A stretch of 64,000 bases of DNA. It comes from CAVQAH01 sp963784195. Its GTDB lineage: Bacteria; Acidobacteriota; Vicinamibacteria; Vicinamibacterales; 2-12-FULL-66-21. The DNA lies in the NCBI GenBank assembly GCA_963784195.1, contig CAWARA010000009.1:62001-126000 (forward strand), in the 5' to 3' direction. Below are positions 31,719 through 41,429 of the stretch, piece after piece. The notes under the pieces were generated by a model, which had not been told where the DNA came from, did not search any database, and saw nothing but the letters and a program-made list of their open reading frames with translations. Both the position numbers and the translations under genes were made by a program. Numbering within the stretch: the first letter of the stretch is position 1; each line of letters starts with the position of its first letter.

Positions 31719-31817
31719 ATGTTGAAACTGCTTGGCTCATATGCGCTCGCGAAACTGCTTGGATTTGGACTGTTCGGCGCACTCGTGATTTATGCCTTAA
31801 TGAGCCTGCTGACGTAA
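31719..31817 (+). CDS. Small single-helix membrane peptide, hypothetical
   Basis: A 32-codon frame (MLKLLGSYALAKLLGFGLFG ... then a short hydrophobic end) that is almost entirely one membrane-spanning segment with one or two Lys near the start. No clear ribosome binding site. It is the only protein-like item in the roughly 640-base interval 31452-32091. Small hydrophobic peptides are easily generated by chance, so confidence is low. Confidence 0.25.
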   Translation: MLKLLGSYALAKLLGFGLFGALVIYALMSLLT

Positions 31818-32094
31818 CGGTGTCGGCCTCGATGAGGCCGCCCTGCCGTTCGTGAGCGGACGGTGCCGGGCCTGATCAATGTCCCGCTGAGCTCGCTGAA
31901 GGCATGGCGAAGTAGTCCCTCCAGACGCCGCCCGAAGGCGGACTCTCGTCTACCTCCCGGAAGCGATTGTATTCTGCCCTTGCGACGAAGGCTGCGGCAC
32001 GTCGATTTGAGCGTTATCTGGAGTCAGGGCGCGGTGAGAGGTCACTTCGCTGAGGGCAGCTGCTACAATCCGGCAGGCCCGAGAGGAGGACGTG

Positions 32095-33577
32095 ATGATG
32101 TCAGTTGGCGTGGCGTCGCCCGACCGCAAACGTCGCATCGCGCTGGCCGCGGCTGTAGCCGCGATGACCCTGCTGGCCGCGCGCCCGTTTGCGCAAGGCT
32201 CCACCGCGAAAGACCCCGCGACGGACGCGGACGTCCTCGGCGCCCAGCGACTGTTCAGCGCCTGGGCCGACGGGCAGCTTCGCTCCCGCGGCTACCCGGG
32301 AATGGTCGTTGGCGTTGTCTCGGATCAACGGCTCGTGTGGTCCAAGGGGTTCGGTCTGGCCAACGTCGCCGGCAATGTGCCGATGACGCCGCAGACGAAA
32401 TTCCGCATGGCCTCGCACAGCAAGCTGTTCACGGCAACCGCCATCATGCAGCTGCGCGAGCAGGGCAAGCTCCATCTGGACGATCCGGTGTCGAAGCACC
32501 TGCCCTGGTTCGCGGTGACGTCCCCACGGCCGGACGATCCGCCCATCACCATCGAGGAGCTGCTGACCCACAGCTCCGGTCTGCCGCGCGAGGCGGCTGA
32601 CCACTGGACAACGTTCGCCTTCCCGACGCGCGAAGAGCTGAAGGCGCTGATGCCGAAGCGGCAGGCCGCGTTCCCGTCTGAGACTCGCTGGAAGTACTCC
32701 AACCTCGCCTACACATTGGCAGGGCTGATCGTGGAGCAGGTGAGCGGCGAGACGTGGGCGGACTACGTCACCCGGCATATCTATCAACCGCTCGGGATGG
32801 TGAGCTCGAGCGTGGACAAGGACGTTCCCGGTCTCGCGACCGGCTACGGCCGCCGCATGCCGGATGGATCGCGCGCGATCATGCCGTTCATCGATGCGCG
32901 CGGCATGGCGGCGGCGACGGGCATCACCTCGAGCGTCGAGGACATGGCGCGCTTCGTGTCGGCACAGTTTCGGAAGGGCGCCGCGGGCGGCGATCGTATT
33001 CTGAACGCCGCAAGCCTCCGCGAGATGCACCGCGTGCGGATGCTCGAGAACAACTGGACGCGCGGCAACGGTATCGGGTTCGCCGTCACGCGCAATCGCG
33101 ACAAGGTCTACGTCGGCCACGGCGGCAGCTACCCGGGCTACATCACGAACACGTTGATCGATCTGAACGGCAAGGTCGGCGTCATCGTCCTCACCAACGC
33201 GCAGGACGGGGATGCCGGCGGCATCGCCACGCAGTTGATGAACACCGTCGGCGAGGCCGTGGCGAAGGCGGCGGGCACTGCGCCCGTGAAGGTCACGTGG
33301 AATCCTGCGTGGTCGCGGTTCGCAGGTCTGTATCGCGGTCGCGGCGGCGACTCGCATGTGGTGGAGCTCAAGGAGAAGCTCGTGATCATCAACCCGGACG
33401 CAGCCGAACCTCGAGAACCCGATCGAGCTCGAACCACTCGGCGATGGCACGTTCAGGTACATGGCGCCCATCGGCGGTGGTCCTGTGGGCGAAATCGTGC
33501 GTTTCGTCGAGGAGAACGGGCAGGTGGTCCGGATGATCACGGGCGACAGTTACGTGGAGCGCGTCAAGGAGACATGA
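32095..33577 (+). CDS. Secreted serine hydrolase, beta-lactamase fold, one frameshift
   Basis: About 494 residues with a signal peptide (RRIALAAAVAAMTLLAARPF-like). AGGAGG lies six to nine bases before tandem ATGs. The catalytic SxxK is SHSK in FRMASHSKLFTATAIMQL, the YxN motif is YSN in WKYSNLAYTLAGLIVEQV, and the third motif region is VYVGHGGSYPGYITN. These mark the class C beta-lactamase/esterase superfamily. Near 33403 the frame breaks; removing one C from CC gives the expected ending (LGDGTFRYMAPIGGGPVGEI) and a TGA at 33575-33577 that directly abuts the stop of the convergent lactonase gene. A TACAAT element at 32064 may be its -10. Confidence 0.87.
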
Positions 33578-34792
33578 CTAACTCATAAAGATAATGTGCG
33601 CAGGAGACCCGACGGGGGTGTAGTGTCCGGTGAACGTCAGCGCCCCGGACCTCTGATCGATCCGGAAACTGGTGATGGCATCCGATCGCTGGTTGCACGA
33701 GAACAGGAACCCGCCGGACGGATCGATGGAGAAGCTCCGGGGATAGTCGCCGCGCGTCCACTCCTCCCCGACCCAGGTCAGCGTGCCCTCCGCGCCGATC
33801 GAGAACCAGGCAATGGAGTCGTGCAGCCGGTTCGCGACGTAGACGAACCGCGCATCTGGTGAGAGGGCGATCTCGGACGTGAAGTTGGTGCCCGCAAACC
33901 CCTGCGGCAACGTCGAAAGCGTCTGTTTTCCGCGGACGCGGCCATTCGACGGGTCGAAGTCGAACGTCATCACCGTCGAGGCTTCTTCCTGCAGCGAATA
34001 GAGCCAGCGTCCGTTCGGATGGAACGCGAAATGGCGCGGACCGTCGCCGGGCGGTAACGCCACCGACGGCGGCTCGTTCGGCGCCAGCGTGCCCTTCACG
34101 TCGTCGAATCGCCAGACCCGGATCTCGTCAAGCCCGAGATCTGCGGCGAGAACGAATCGCCCCGATGGGTCCGCTTCGATCATGTGCGCGTGGGGTCGAT
34201 CGTGACCGCTCGCCGCGAAGCTGCCGGGCGGAGCGCCCGACGGCTGCATCGGTCCGACAGTTCCCTGATGGCGCTTCACGTCGGACGCGGAGCCTAGCCG
34301 CCCATCCCGCTGGATCGGCAGCACCGCCACCGATCCGCCGCCGTAGTTCGCGACCAACGCGTGCTTTCCGGCTGGATGAATGCTCAAGTGGGCCGGCCCG
34401 GCGCCTTCCGAGCTGACAGTGTTCAGCACGGTCAGGAGACCGGTCGAGCGGTCAACGGCGTATGCGCTCACCGAACCGGAACCTGTACCTGGATCGGCAA
34501 TCTCGTTCGCCGAGTAGAGATGCGTCCGATTGCGATTGAACGTCAGCCAGGAAGGGTTGGACTCGGACCTCACGATCTCGTTCGGCACCAGTGCGCCGCT
34601 CGACGGATTCATCTCGAGGATGTGAATCCCTTGCCCGTGGTTCGAGCCTTCCCGCGAGCTATACGTGCCGACGTACGCGAGTATGCGCTTCGCATTTGCC
34701 GTGCCCTGTCGCGGTCGTACCGCTATCAGCGGCTCGAACGCACTCCAGGCCGACACCGCCTGCACGAACTCGCGTCGCGATGGTTTGCGCAT
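33578..34792 (-). CDS. Lactonase-family seven-bladed beta-propeller (6-phosphogluconolactonase/carboxymuconate cyclase type)
   Basis: A complete 404-residue protein. The start MRKPSRREFVQAVSAW has a twin-arginine-like SRREF signal, so it may be exported folded. The body shows propeller blades: RILAYVGTYSSREGSNHGQG, FNRNRTHLYSANEIADPGTG, AHLSIHPAGKHALVANYGGG, PHAHMIEADPSGRFVLAADL, GPRHFAFHPNGRWLYSLQEE and a similar last blade. The family hydrolyses sugar-acid lactones, such as 6-phosphogluconolactone, but exported members often act on other lactones. It is convergent with, and directly touches, the serine hydrolase gene. Confidence 0.87.
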   Translation of the reverse strand: MRKPSRREFVQAVSAWSAFEPLIAVRPRQGTANAKRILAYVGTYSSREGSNHGQGIHILEMNPSSGALVPNEIVRSESNPSWLTFNRNRTHLYSANEIADPGTGSGSVSAYAVDRSTGLLTVLNTVSSEGAGPAHLSIHPAGKHALVANYGGGSVAVLPIQRDGRLGSASDVKRHQGTVGPMQPSGAPPGSFAASGHDRPHAHMIEADPSGRFVLAADLGLDEIRVWRFDDVKGTLAPNEPPSVALPPGDGPRHFAFHPNGRWLYSLQEEASTVMTFDFDPSNGRVRGKQTLSTLPQGFAGTNFTSEIALSPDARFVYVANRLHDSIAWFSIGAEGTLTWVGEEWTRGDYPRSFSIDPSGGFLFSCNQRSDAITSFRIDQRSGALTFTGHYTPVGSPAHIIFMS

Positions 34793-35064
34793 GTGACATC
34801 AGCCTACTGTCTGGATCGGCGGAGTTCAACGTGTTCGGCCGTCCTCCGCAGAAGCGGGGATGGCGCGCCCTCCCGCTTCTCAGGTAGATAGTCCGCTTCC
34901 CTCCCCTGGCAGCGCCTTCCCCATCACGCCACGCCGAGCCAACCGTCCCGCATTTCGCGCCACGACAAGCATGGGGAAATGGGGCTCGCCGCCGCCGATG
35001 AGAAGTGAGTTTGTTCCAGCCGCTGGCGAGCCCCGGCGGAACGGACCTTGCTGACACCGGCGCT

Positions 35065-35313
35065 ATGGGAATGACTCGGCAACTTCAGCAGTACACAGCG
35101 AACCGTGCCACCAAGCGGCTCTATCGGGCCATGCCGTGGATTGGCAGCCTCATCGCGTTGGCGACACTTGGGGCGGCCGTCCGCCGCAAGGGCCTCCTGG
35201 GAGGAACGACGGATACCGTTCTCGATTTCATCCCATTGGTGGGCGGGGCAAAGAACCTCGCCGAAGCGGCGCGCGGGCGCGACTTCATCCGCGACAAGCC
35301 GGCTGCGCGTTGA
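35065..35313 (+). CDS. Small membrane-associated protein of unknown function
   Basis: An 82-residue frame starting MGMTRQLQQYTANRATKRLY. It has one hydrophobic segment (MPWIGSLIALATLGAAVRRK) and an amphipathic glycine-rich second segment (TVLDFIPLVGGAKNLAEAAR), ending with a charged tail. I have no family name for it. It is convergent with the S9 peptidase gene, stop codons 12 bases apart. The start could be at the second ATG (35071). Confidence 0.5.
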   Translation: MGMTRQLQQYTANRATKRLYRAMPWIGSLIALATLGAAVRRKGLLGGTTDTVLDFIPLVGGAKNLAEAARGRDFIRDKPAAR

Positions 35314-35325
35314 CCGTGCGGCGGG

Positions 35326-37466
35326 TCAGTTCGTCGTTTTCACCGCCGCCGCCTTGAAGTGCTTTTCGTACCACGCAATCGATCGGTCGAGGAAGTCGGC
35401 GACGTGCTGCGTCTCCCGCATGCCGTGCCCCTCGCGCGGGTAGCGCAGCATCAGCGCCTCGACGCCGACGTCGCGGAGCGCGATGAAGTACTGCTCGATC
35501 TCGGCCGGATTCACGAGCAGGTCGTTGTCGCCGTGCGCCAGCATCATCGGCGTCTTCACCTTGTGGACGAAGCGCAGCGCTGAGCGCTCCCACAGCTGGT
35601 CCATGATCCCGCGCTCGTGCGGCTTGCCGTCGTACTCCTGCTGCAGATAGTCGTGATAGACGGACATGTAGTTGTGCGACACGATGTTCGAGATGCTCGC
35701 CCACGGCACGGCCGCCTTGAACCGCGTCGTCTGCGTCACGATCCAGTTGCTGAGCTGTCCGCCGTAACTCCCGCCCTCGACGCCAAGCCGCTCGGGGTCG
35801 ATCCACCCATACTTCGCGAGCGCCGCCTCGACGCCGGCGAGGACGTCGCGTGCCTCGGCGCCGTTCTGGTCGTTGGCGATCGCGTTGGAATGCGCCTGGC
35901 CGTAACCGGTCGAGCCGCGGTAGTTGACCATGAGCGCCGCCCAGCCGCGGCCGGCGTAAGTCTGCGCCTTGTGGACGAAGGCTGGACCCTGCTGGCCGTG
36001 CGGGCCGCCGTGGATCATCACGATCATCGGGTAGCGCGCCTTCGCGGCGGCGTCGAGGTTCGCCGGCTTCGTCAGGAAGGCTTCGATCTCCATGCCCTCG
36101 TTCCGGAACGTGAACGCCTCCACCTCGGCGACGGTCTTCTTCCCTAGCAGATCCTCGTTGAGCGTCGTCAGCGGCGCGAACGCGTCGCTACCAGGCGTTG
36201 TTGTATACAGCTCGGCCGGCCTCGCCGGAGTCGCCATGGCCGCGACCACGACGCCGTCCTTGCGTATGGCGAAGGCGCTGACGTTGCCGCGCGCCTCGAG
36301 TGACGGCCCAAGGCGTTCGGCGGCGCCGCCGGCGGCGGGCAGACGATAGAGGCCGACGCTGCCGCGCGACTGCACCGTGAAGTAGACGTGCCTGCCATCC
36401 GGCGACCACTGCGGCCGGCCCTGCCGGTTGTCCATCCCCGCGCCGAGTTCGGTCCGTTTCCCTGAGGCGACGTCGAGCAACCAGACGTGGTCGTCCTCCA
36501 TGTTGGTCTCGGACGAGGTGATCAGACCGCTTGAGGCCCGAATACGCGATCGTTTTGCCGTCGGGCGACCAGGTGGGGCCGAACTCGTTGCTCTTCGTCT
36601 CGGTCAGCCGCTCGCACGGCCTTCGACGCCACGTCGATCGTGAAGATGTCGTAGTTGAAGAAGAAGTCCGGGTCGGGCTCGTGGTTCGAGAGAAACGCCA
36701 ACGACTTGCCGTCGGGCGACCAGTCGATCGAGTGCTCGTAGTTGGTCCCGTCGGTGAGCTGGGTGACCTGCCTGGTGGCCACGTCGACGACGAAGAGGTG
36801 GAGCCGCCGGTTGTCGTTGAATCGGCCGCCCCAACCCGAAGCCGGGCGATAGAGGTAGCGCGTGATCACGATGGGGTCGGCTTCCATCGCGGGCTCCGGA
36901 CCGGGAGTTGCCGAGACGAACGCGATCTTCGACCCGTCGGGCGACCACGCGACACGTTCGCCGACGCGGGGCAGCGGGTGATTGGTGCCGGTGACGTCCG
37001 CGAGCGGCGTGATGTTCGTGGCGTCGGCGTTGGCGATGAGGATGCCGCTCTTGCCGTCGCCGGTGCGGCCCGAGAAGGCGACGCGGGTGCCATCGGGCGA
37101 CCAGCGCGGCGCGCTGCCCTCCTGGCCGTCGCCGGCCCCCCACGGCCGGGCCGACTTCGCCGCGAGGTCGCCAATCCAGAAGCGCGTGTACGGCGTGCCG
37201 ATGCGGTCGGCGAACTGGACGGTGAAGAGCACACGTGTGCCGTCGGGGGAGATCTGGGGATCCCCGGCGGTGCGCAGGTAGAAGGCGTCGTTCGCCTCGA
37301 TCACCGCTGACGTCGGGCGCGGCGGGATGGGCTGCGCGCGATCGGCGCCTGCTGCGGCGGGTGCCTGGGCCGGCGACTGGGCCGGCACCGGCACGCTCGA
37401 CGAGCATGCTGCGGCGGAGAGCACTGAGAGAAGGCACAGGAACACGCTGAACGTTCGCATCATCAT
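35326..37466 (-). CDS. S9 family prolyl oligopeptidase-like lipoprotein, two frameshifts
   Basis: About 713 residues after repair. The N-terminus is a lipoprotein signal (MRTFSVFLCLLSVLSAAAC) with Cys at the lipobox. A WD40-like/PD40 propeller follows (AGDPQISPDGTRVLFTVQFA, EGSAPRWSPDGTRVAFSGRT, SIDWSPDGKSLAFLSNHEPD). The C-terminal alpha/beta hydrolase has the nucleophile in GGSYGGQLSNWI, Asp in AHGDNDLLVNP and His in REGHGMRE. Family members cleave short peptides, often dipeptides, in the periplasm. Frame breaks lie near 36615 (FGPTWSPDGKTIAYSGLKR is in the middle frame) and near 36530. An amidohydrolase remnant lies upstream in the same direction. Confidence 0.86.
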
Positions 37467-37480
37467 GATTGGAACCCCTC

Positions 37481-38000
37481 TTGCGATCCCTTCTGTGCTT
37501 TGCCCGGAGCCGGCGGATCGAGCTTCCACCAGCACTGCGGATCCAGCGGCTTCCGACGCGGTTACGTCTCGTTCAGCGTGGCCGCTTCGTACAACCGCCC
37601 GTTCTTTATGACCTCCGCGATCCGCGCGGTGTTCCTGATGTCCTCGAGCGGGTTGGCGCCGAGCACGATGAGGTCAGCGAACTGCCGGTCTCGAGCGGCC
37701 CGATGTCTTTCGCGAAGCCAATCGCGTCGGCGCTGTCGATGGTAACCGCCTTGAGTGGGACGTGCGGCTTCATGCCGCCGGAGGCGATGATCACGACTCC
37801 AGTGCGCGCCGATCCCTTGCACCTCGCCGTGCCGGCCATGCACAGCTTTCCCGTCGCCTTACGATCCACTTGGTGAGCTGCTTCGCGTGCAGCGGATACA
37901 CGTACTGATCCGCACGATTCCAGTCGGTGTTCTTCCACTTGTCCAGCTCGTCATGCGGAGTGAACCGCCGCAGCCGCTGCTCGTCCTCCACGCTCGTCGA
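37481..38000 (-). pseudogene. Amidohydrolase C-terminal remnant with several frameshifts
   Basis: Pieces in three frames match the end of an imidazolonepropionase-like amidohydrolase: RLRRFTPHDELDKWKNTDWN, YVYPLHAKQLTK, GGMKPHVPLKAVTIDSADAI, GFAKDIGPLETG, and LADLIVLGANPLEDIRNTAR with IAEVIKNGRLYEAATLNET. The N-terminal metal-binding HxH region is absent. At least three frame changes are needed. A TATAAT hexamer (38043-38038, minus strand) lies just upstream. It probably once formed an operon with the S9 peptidase gene. Confidence 0.7.
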
Positions 38001-38110
38001 AGTCAGGTAGTGCCCCTCTCGGAAAACAGGAGGGCTGATTATACGGCGGTGTCCTCAACTATTTTCGTCTGCCATTCGGTGCAGGATGGGCATTAGTTGG
38101 CGATGCCATG

Positions 38111-38131
38111 CATGGTAGTTTCTCTACCATG
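38111..38131. promoter_or_regulatory. Perfect inverted repeat overlapping the PadR start codon
   Basis: CATGGTAG, five bases (TTTCT), then CTACCATG. The last ATG is the start codon of the damaged PadR gene. A GTAG...CTAC palindrome of this kind is what a PadR dimer would be expected to bind, so it is a likely autoregulatory operator. Confidence 0.6.
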
Positions 38132-38474
38132 TCAAAAGCGGGCGCACGCCCCACGATCCTCCCCGGAACCCTCGACCTGCTGATCCTCCGCACACTGCTC
38201 TTCGGTCCCCGGCACGGCCATGGGATCGCGAAACGTGTTCCGCCGGACGTCGGAAGACATCATCCAGGTCGAGCGTGGATCACTCTACCCGGCGCTGCAG
38301 CGCCTCGAGCAAGCAGGGTAGATTGACTCCGAGTGGCGCGACGATGCGCGCGGACGCGAGATGAATTTCTATCGGCTCACACCGGCCGGCCGCAAACAGC
38401 TCACCAATGAGGAGGCGCGATGGCGGCAAATGGTGCGAGCGATGGGTCGAATGCTGCGCCCCGCGAGAGGCTGA
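38129..38474 (+). pseudogene. PadR-family regulator with a frameshift and an in-frame stop
   Basis: MSKAGARPTILPGTLDLLIL and RTLLFGPRHGHGIAK are the N-terminus of a PadR repressor. Near 38230 the frame changes to VFRRTSEDIIQVERGSLYPA and LQRLEQAG, then a TAG (38319-38321) replaces what is usually a Trp, and the protein would continue IDSEWRDDARGREMNFYRLT to a TGA at 38472-38474. Two independent lesions make true inactivation more likely here than in genes with a single frame break. It precedes the ADOP permease by 10 bases. Confidence 0.75.
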
Positions 38475-38484
38475 CGTCGCCGGC

Positions 38485-41173
38485 ATGAACGGCAATCACG
38501 ATCGAGACGATGACCTGGCGCGTGAAATCCGCGCGCATCTGGAGCTCGAGGCGGAGGAACGTGTCGCCGATGGCGCCTCGCCGGAAGAGGCGCGCGTCGC
38601 CGCGCGGCGCGCGTTTGGCAACGTCACGCGCATCCGTGAGGACGCGCGCGCGATCTGGACGACGCCATGGGTCGATCAGGCTCGACAGGATGTGCTCTAC
38701 GCGTTGCGGATGTTCGTGAGAACGCCGGGCTTGAGCGTCGTCGCGCTCCTCACCTTCGCGCTAGGCATCGGCGCCACGACGGCCATCTTCAGCGTCCTCC
38801 ACGCCATTCTTCTGCGGCCGCTGCCGTTTGCGCATTCCGACCGCATCGTTCGCATTTCCGAAGACATGCCGCCTGCCGACGGGACAGGCGGCGCGCCGAG
38901 ACGCGTGGGACCGCTCCACATAGCCGACATGCCAGCCCTACGATCGAAGAGCAATACGCTCTCGCACGTCGGCGTGTACATCGCGACGATTCGCACCTTG
39001 ACCAGCCGTGTCGAGCCGGTGCGCCTGATTGGCGTTCGGTTGTCGCCCGACCTGCTGACGATCGTTGAACCCATGCGCTCATCGGACGCATCTTCAGGGC
39101 AGACGAGGAATCGCAAGGATCGGATGCCGTCGTCATCCTCAGTTTTGCCGCCTGGCAGCGCTACTTCGACGGCGATCGTGATCTCGTCGGGCAGAGTATC
39201 GCTTGGACGGCAGGTCGTACACGGTCATAGGCATCATGGATCGTTCGTTCACGTTACCGAGTGCGCAGGAGGACTTCTGGATGCCGCTCGCGCGTGGCGG
39301 ACCACTGATGAATCAGCGGCTCCCGATCACTGCACGGCTGAAAGACGGTGTAACCATCGCTGCCGCGCAGGCCGAGATGAACGCCGTCGTGCCCGCGCTG
39401 CGCGGCGAGCCAGCGTTGCAGAGGGACGGGGCCGGGGGACCGTCGCAATTCCAGGTCGTCACGTTGCTGCACCTCGCGGCTGCACCGGTCGAGCCTGCAT
39501 TGGTCATGCTGTCGACGGCCGTCTGCTTCGTGCTCCTCATTGCGTGCGCCAACGTCGCGAATCTTCTTCTCGCGCGTGCCGCCGCACGACGACGGGAGTA
39601 TGCGGTGCGTCTCGCGCTGGGTGCCGGGCGAGGGCGGTTGATCCGTCAGGCGCTGACGGAGAGCACGCTGCTCGCATTGGCCGGCGGTGTCGCCGGGACC
39701 GCGCTCACGTTTGGCGGCGTCACGCTTCTGCGCGTTCTTGGCGCGCCGCTGCCGCGGCGAGATCTCGGCTCTGCGGTCAACATTCCCCGTCTTGACGAAG
39801 TCGGGATTGACGGCTCTGCATTGGTGTTCACGCTCGCAGTGGCGACCGCGACGGGAATCATCTGTGGCCTGGTCCCTACCCTGAGCCGCGAGGATAGCCA
39901 GCCGGCCGACGTGCTTCGACAGGGCTCGGCGCCAATTTCAGGATTCAGTCTGTTTCGGAGCCACCGCACGCAAGGCGTACTGGTTGCCGCCCAAATAGCC
40001 CTCGCCATCGTGCTGTTCGTCGCGGGCGCCCTGCTGATTCAGAGCTTCATTAACCTGGTCCGCGTCAATCCGGGGTACGAGGCGCGCCAGGTCTTGACGT
40101 TCGAGCTTTCGTTGCCTCCTGGCCATCCCAGCCAGCAACTACGGGTGCTGGCAGACCGCATAATCGAACGGCTGGATACGCTGCCGGGTGTTCGCGCCGC
40201 TGGATACGCAGAGTCGCTGCCAATGACGCGAGTCAGCGCGCGGCCAACCCCGCTCAGCACGACGCCTCGACAGCCCGACTCACCATCCCCCCCATTGTTG
40301 CGGTCGTTCACGGCCGACGTCACCGACACTAGACTGGTCAGCCGGAACTTCCTTGCGGCGCTGAATATTCCGGTCATCGAGGGTCGCGGCTTCTCGGAGC
40401 AGGAGGGATTGGGTGCACCGCGAGCGATGCTCATCAACCGGACGCTTGCCGGCAGCGCCTTCGTTGGTGACACGGCAATCGGTAACCGTTTCTATGCGTT
40501 GGGGCTCGGCGCCGAACCATGGGAGGTCGTCGGCATCGTCGAAGACGTCCGGCAGGCGAGCCTGACAGAGCCACCCACCCCGCAGATCTTTCTCGACTTC
40601 CGGCAAATTCCCCCATCGGAACCACTCGCTGGTGTCGGATTGTACTTCGCAGTACGTGCCGACATTGTCTCCGCCGCGACAACGACAGAGATCCGACGCA
40701 TCGTCCACGAGCTCGACCCTCAATTGATGGTGGATTACGTCGCACCGATGGACGCGCTCGTGTCCAACTCGGTCGCGCGTCCGCGCCTCTATGCTGTCCT
40801 GCTCGGCATTTTTGCGGCGGTGGCGCTGGCGCTGGCGACGATCGGCATATACGCCGTGGTTTCGTATGCGGTGACGCAGCGAACGCGGGAGATTGGCGTG
40901 CGCATTGCGCTCGGCGGCACCAGCGCTCAAGTGGCGAGGCTCGTGCTGCAGCAGAGTGTTGTCTTGATCGCCGCGGGCGTTGTCACCGGGCTCGCGGGCG
41001 CAGCCGCGCTCACCCGGTTCCTCGATCAATGGCTCTTCGGACTGACCGCGTTCGATCCCGCGACGTACACCGCGGTTGCCATCGGTTTCGGGATCGTCGC
41101 AACCGCCGCAACGTTCATCCCTACACGGCGCGCAATCCGCGTGAATCCTTTGGTCGCGCTCCGAGCGGAATGA
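38485..41173 (+). CDS. PadR-linked ADOP permease, broken by two frameshifts
   Basis: A long-form ADOP permease of about 895 residues after repair. It starts MNGNHDRDDDLAREIRAHLE, the cytoplasmic extension, with ASPEEARVAARRAFGNVTRI, then the first helix (LLTFALGIGATTAIFSVLHA), a MacB periplasmic domain, and FtsX domains (VCFVLLIACANVANLLLARA; VTQRTREIGVRIALGGTSAQ), ending IRVNPLVALRAE. Frame breaks flank a short middle stretch (about 39070-39197) reading VVILSFAAWQRYFDGDRDLV. It follows a PadR gene, giving the usual PadR-ADOP operon layout. Confidence 0.82.
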
Positions 41174-41429
41174 CACACAAGTCACCCATCTCCTCGGGGT
41201 GCGAGTTACGTCGCAGCACCGACGGGGGCCAACGCGAATGAATCGAGGCCGGAAGACTCGGCCATCAACCAAAGAGCGCTCGTCGAATGACCATCGCCAA
41301 ACGGATACATCCGCCACGATTATCTCGATATAACAGCATTGGCGTCGCAGCGGTGTCAGCACCCTAGCCCGGATCCGGCCACCGTCGACGTCGCGCCTGG
41401 CCATGTTCTCAAGCAAGCATTGCGCACGC

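Noticed and set aside
32095..33577. Second antibiotic-resistance beta-lactamase
   Set aside because: Same superfamily argument; the long C-terminal domain fits esterase/peptidase-like members.
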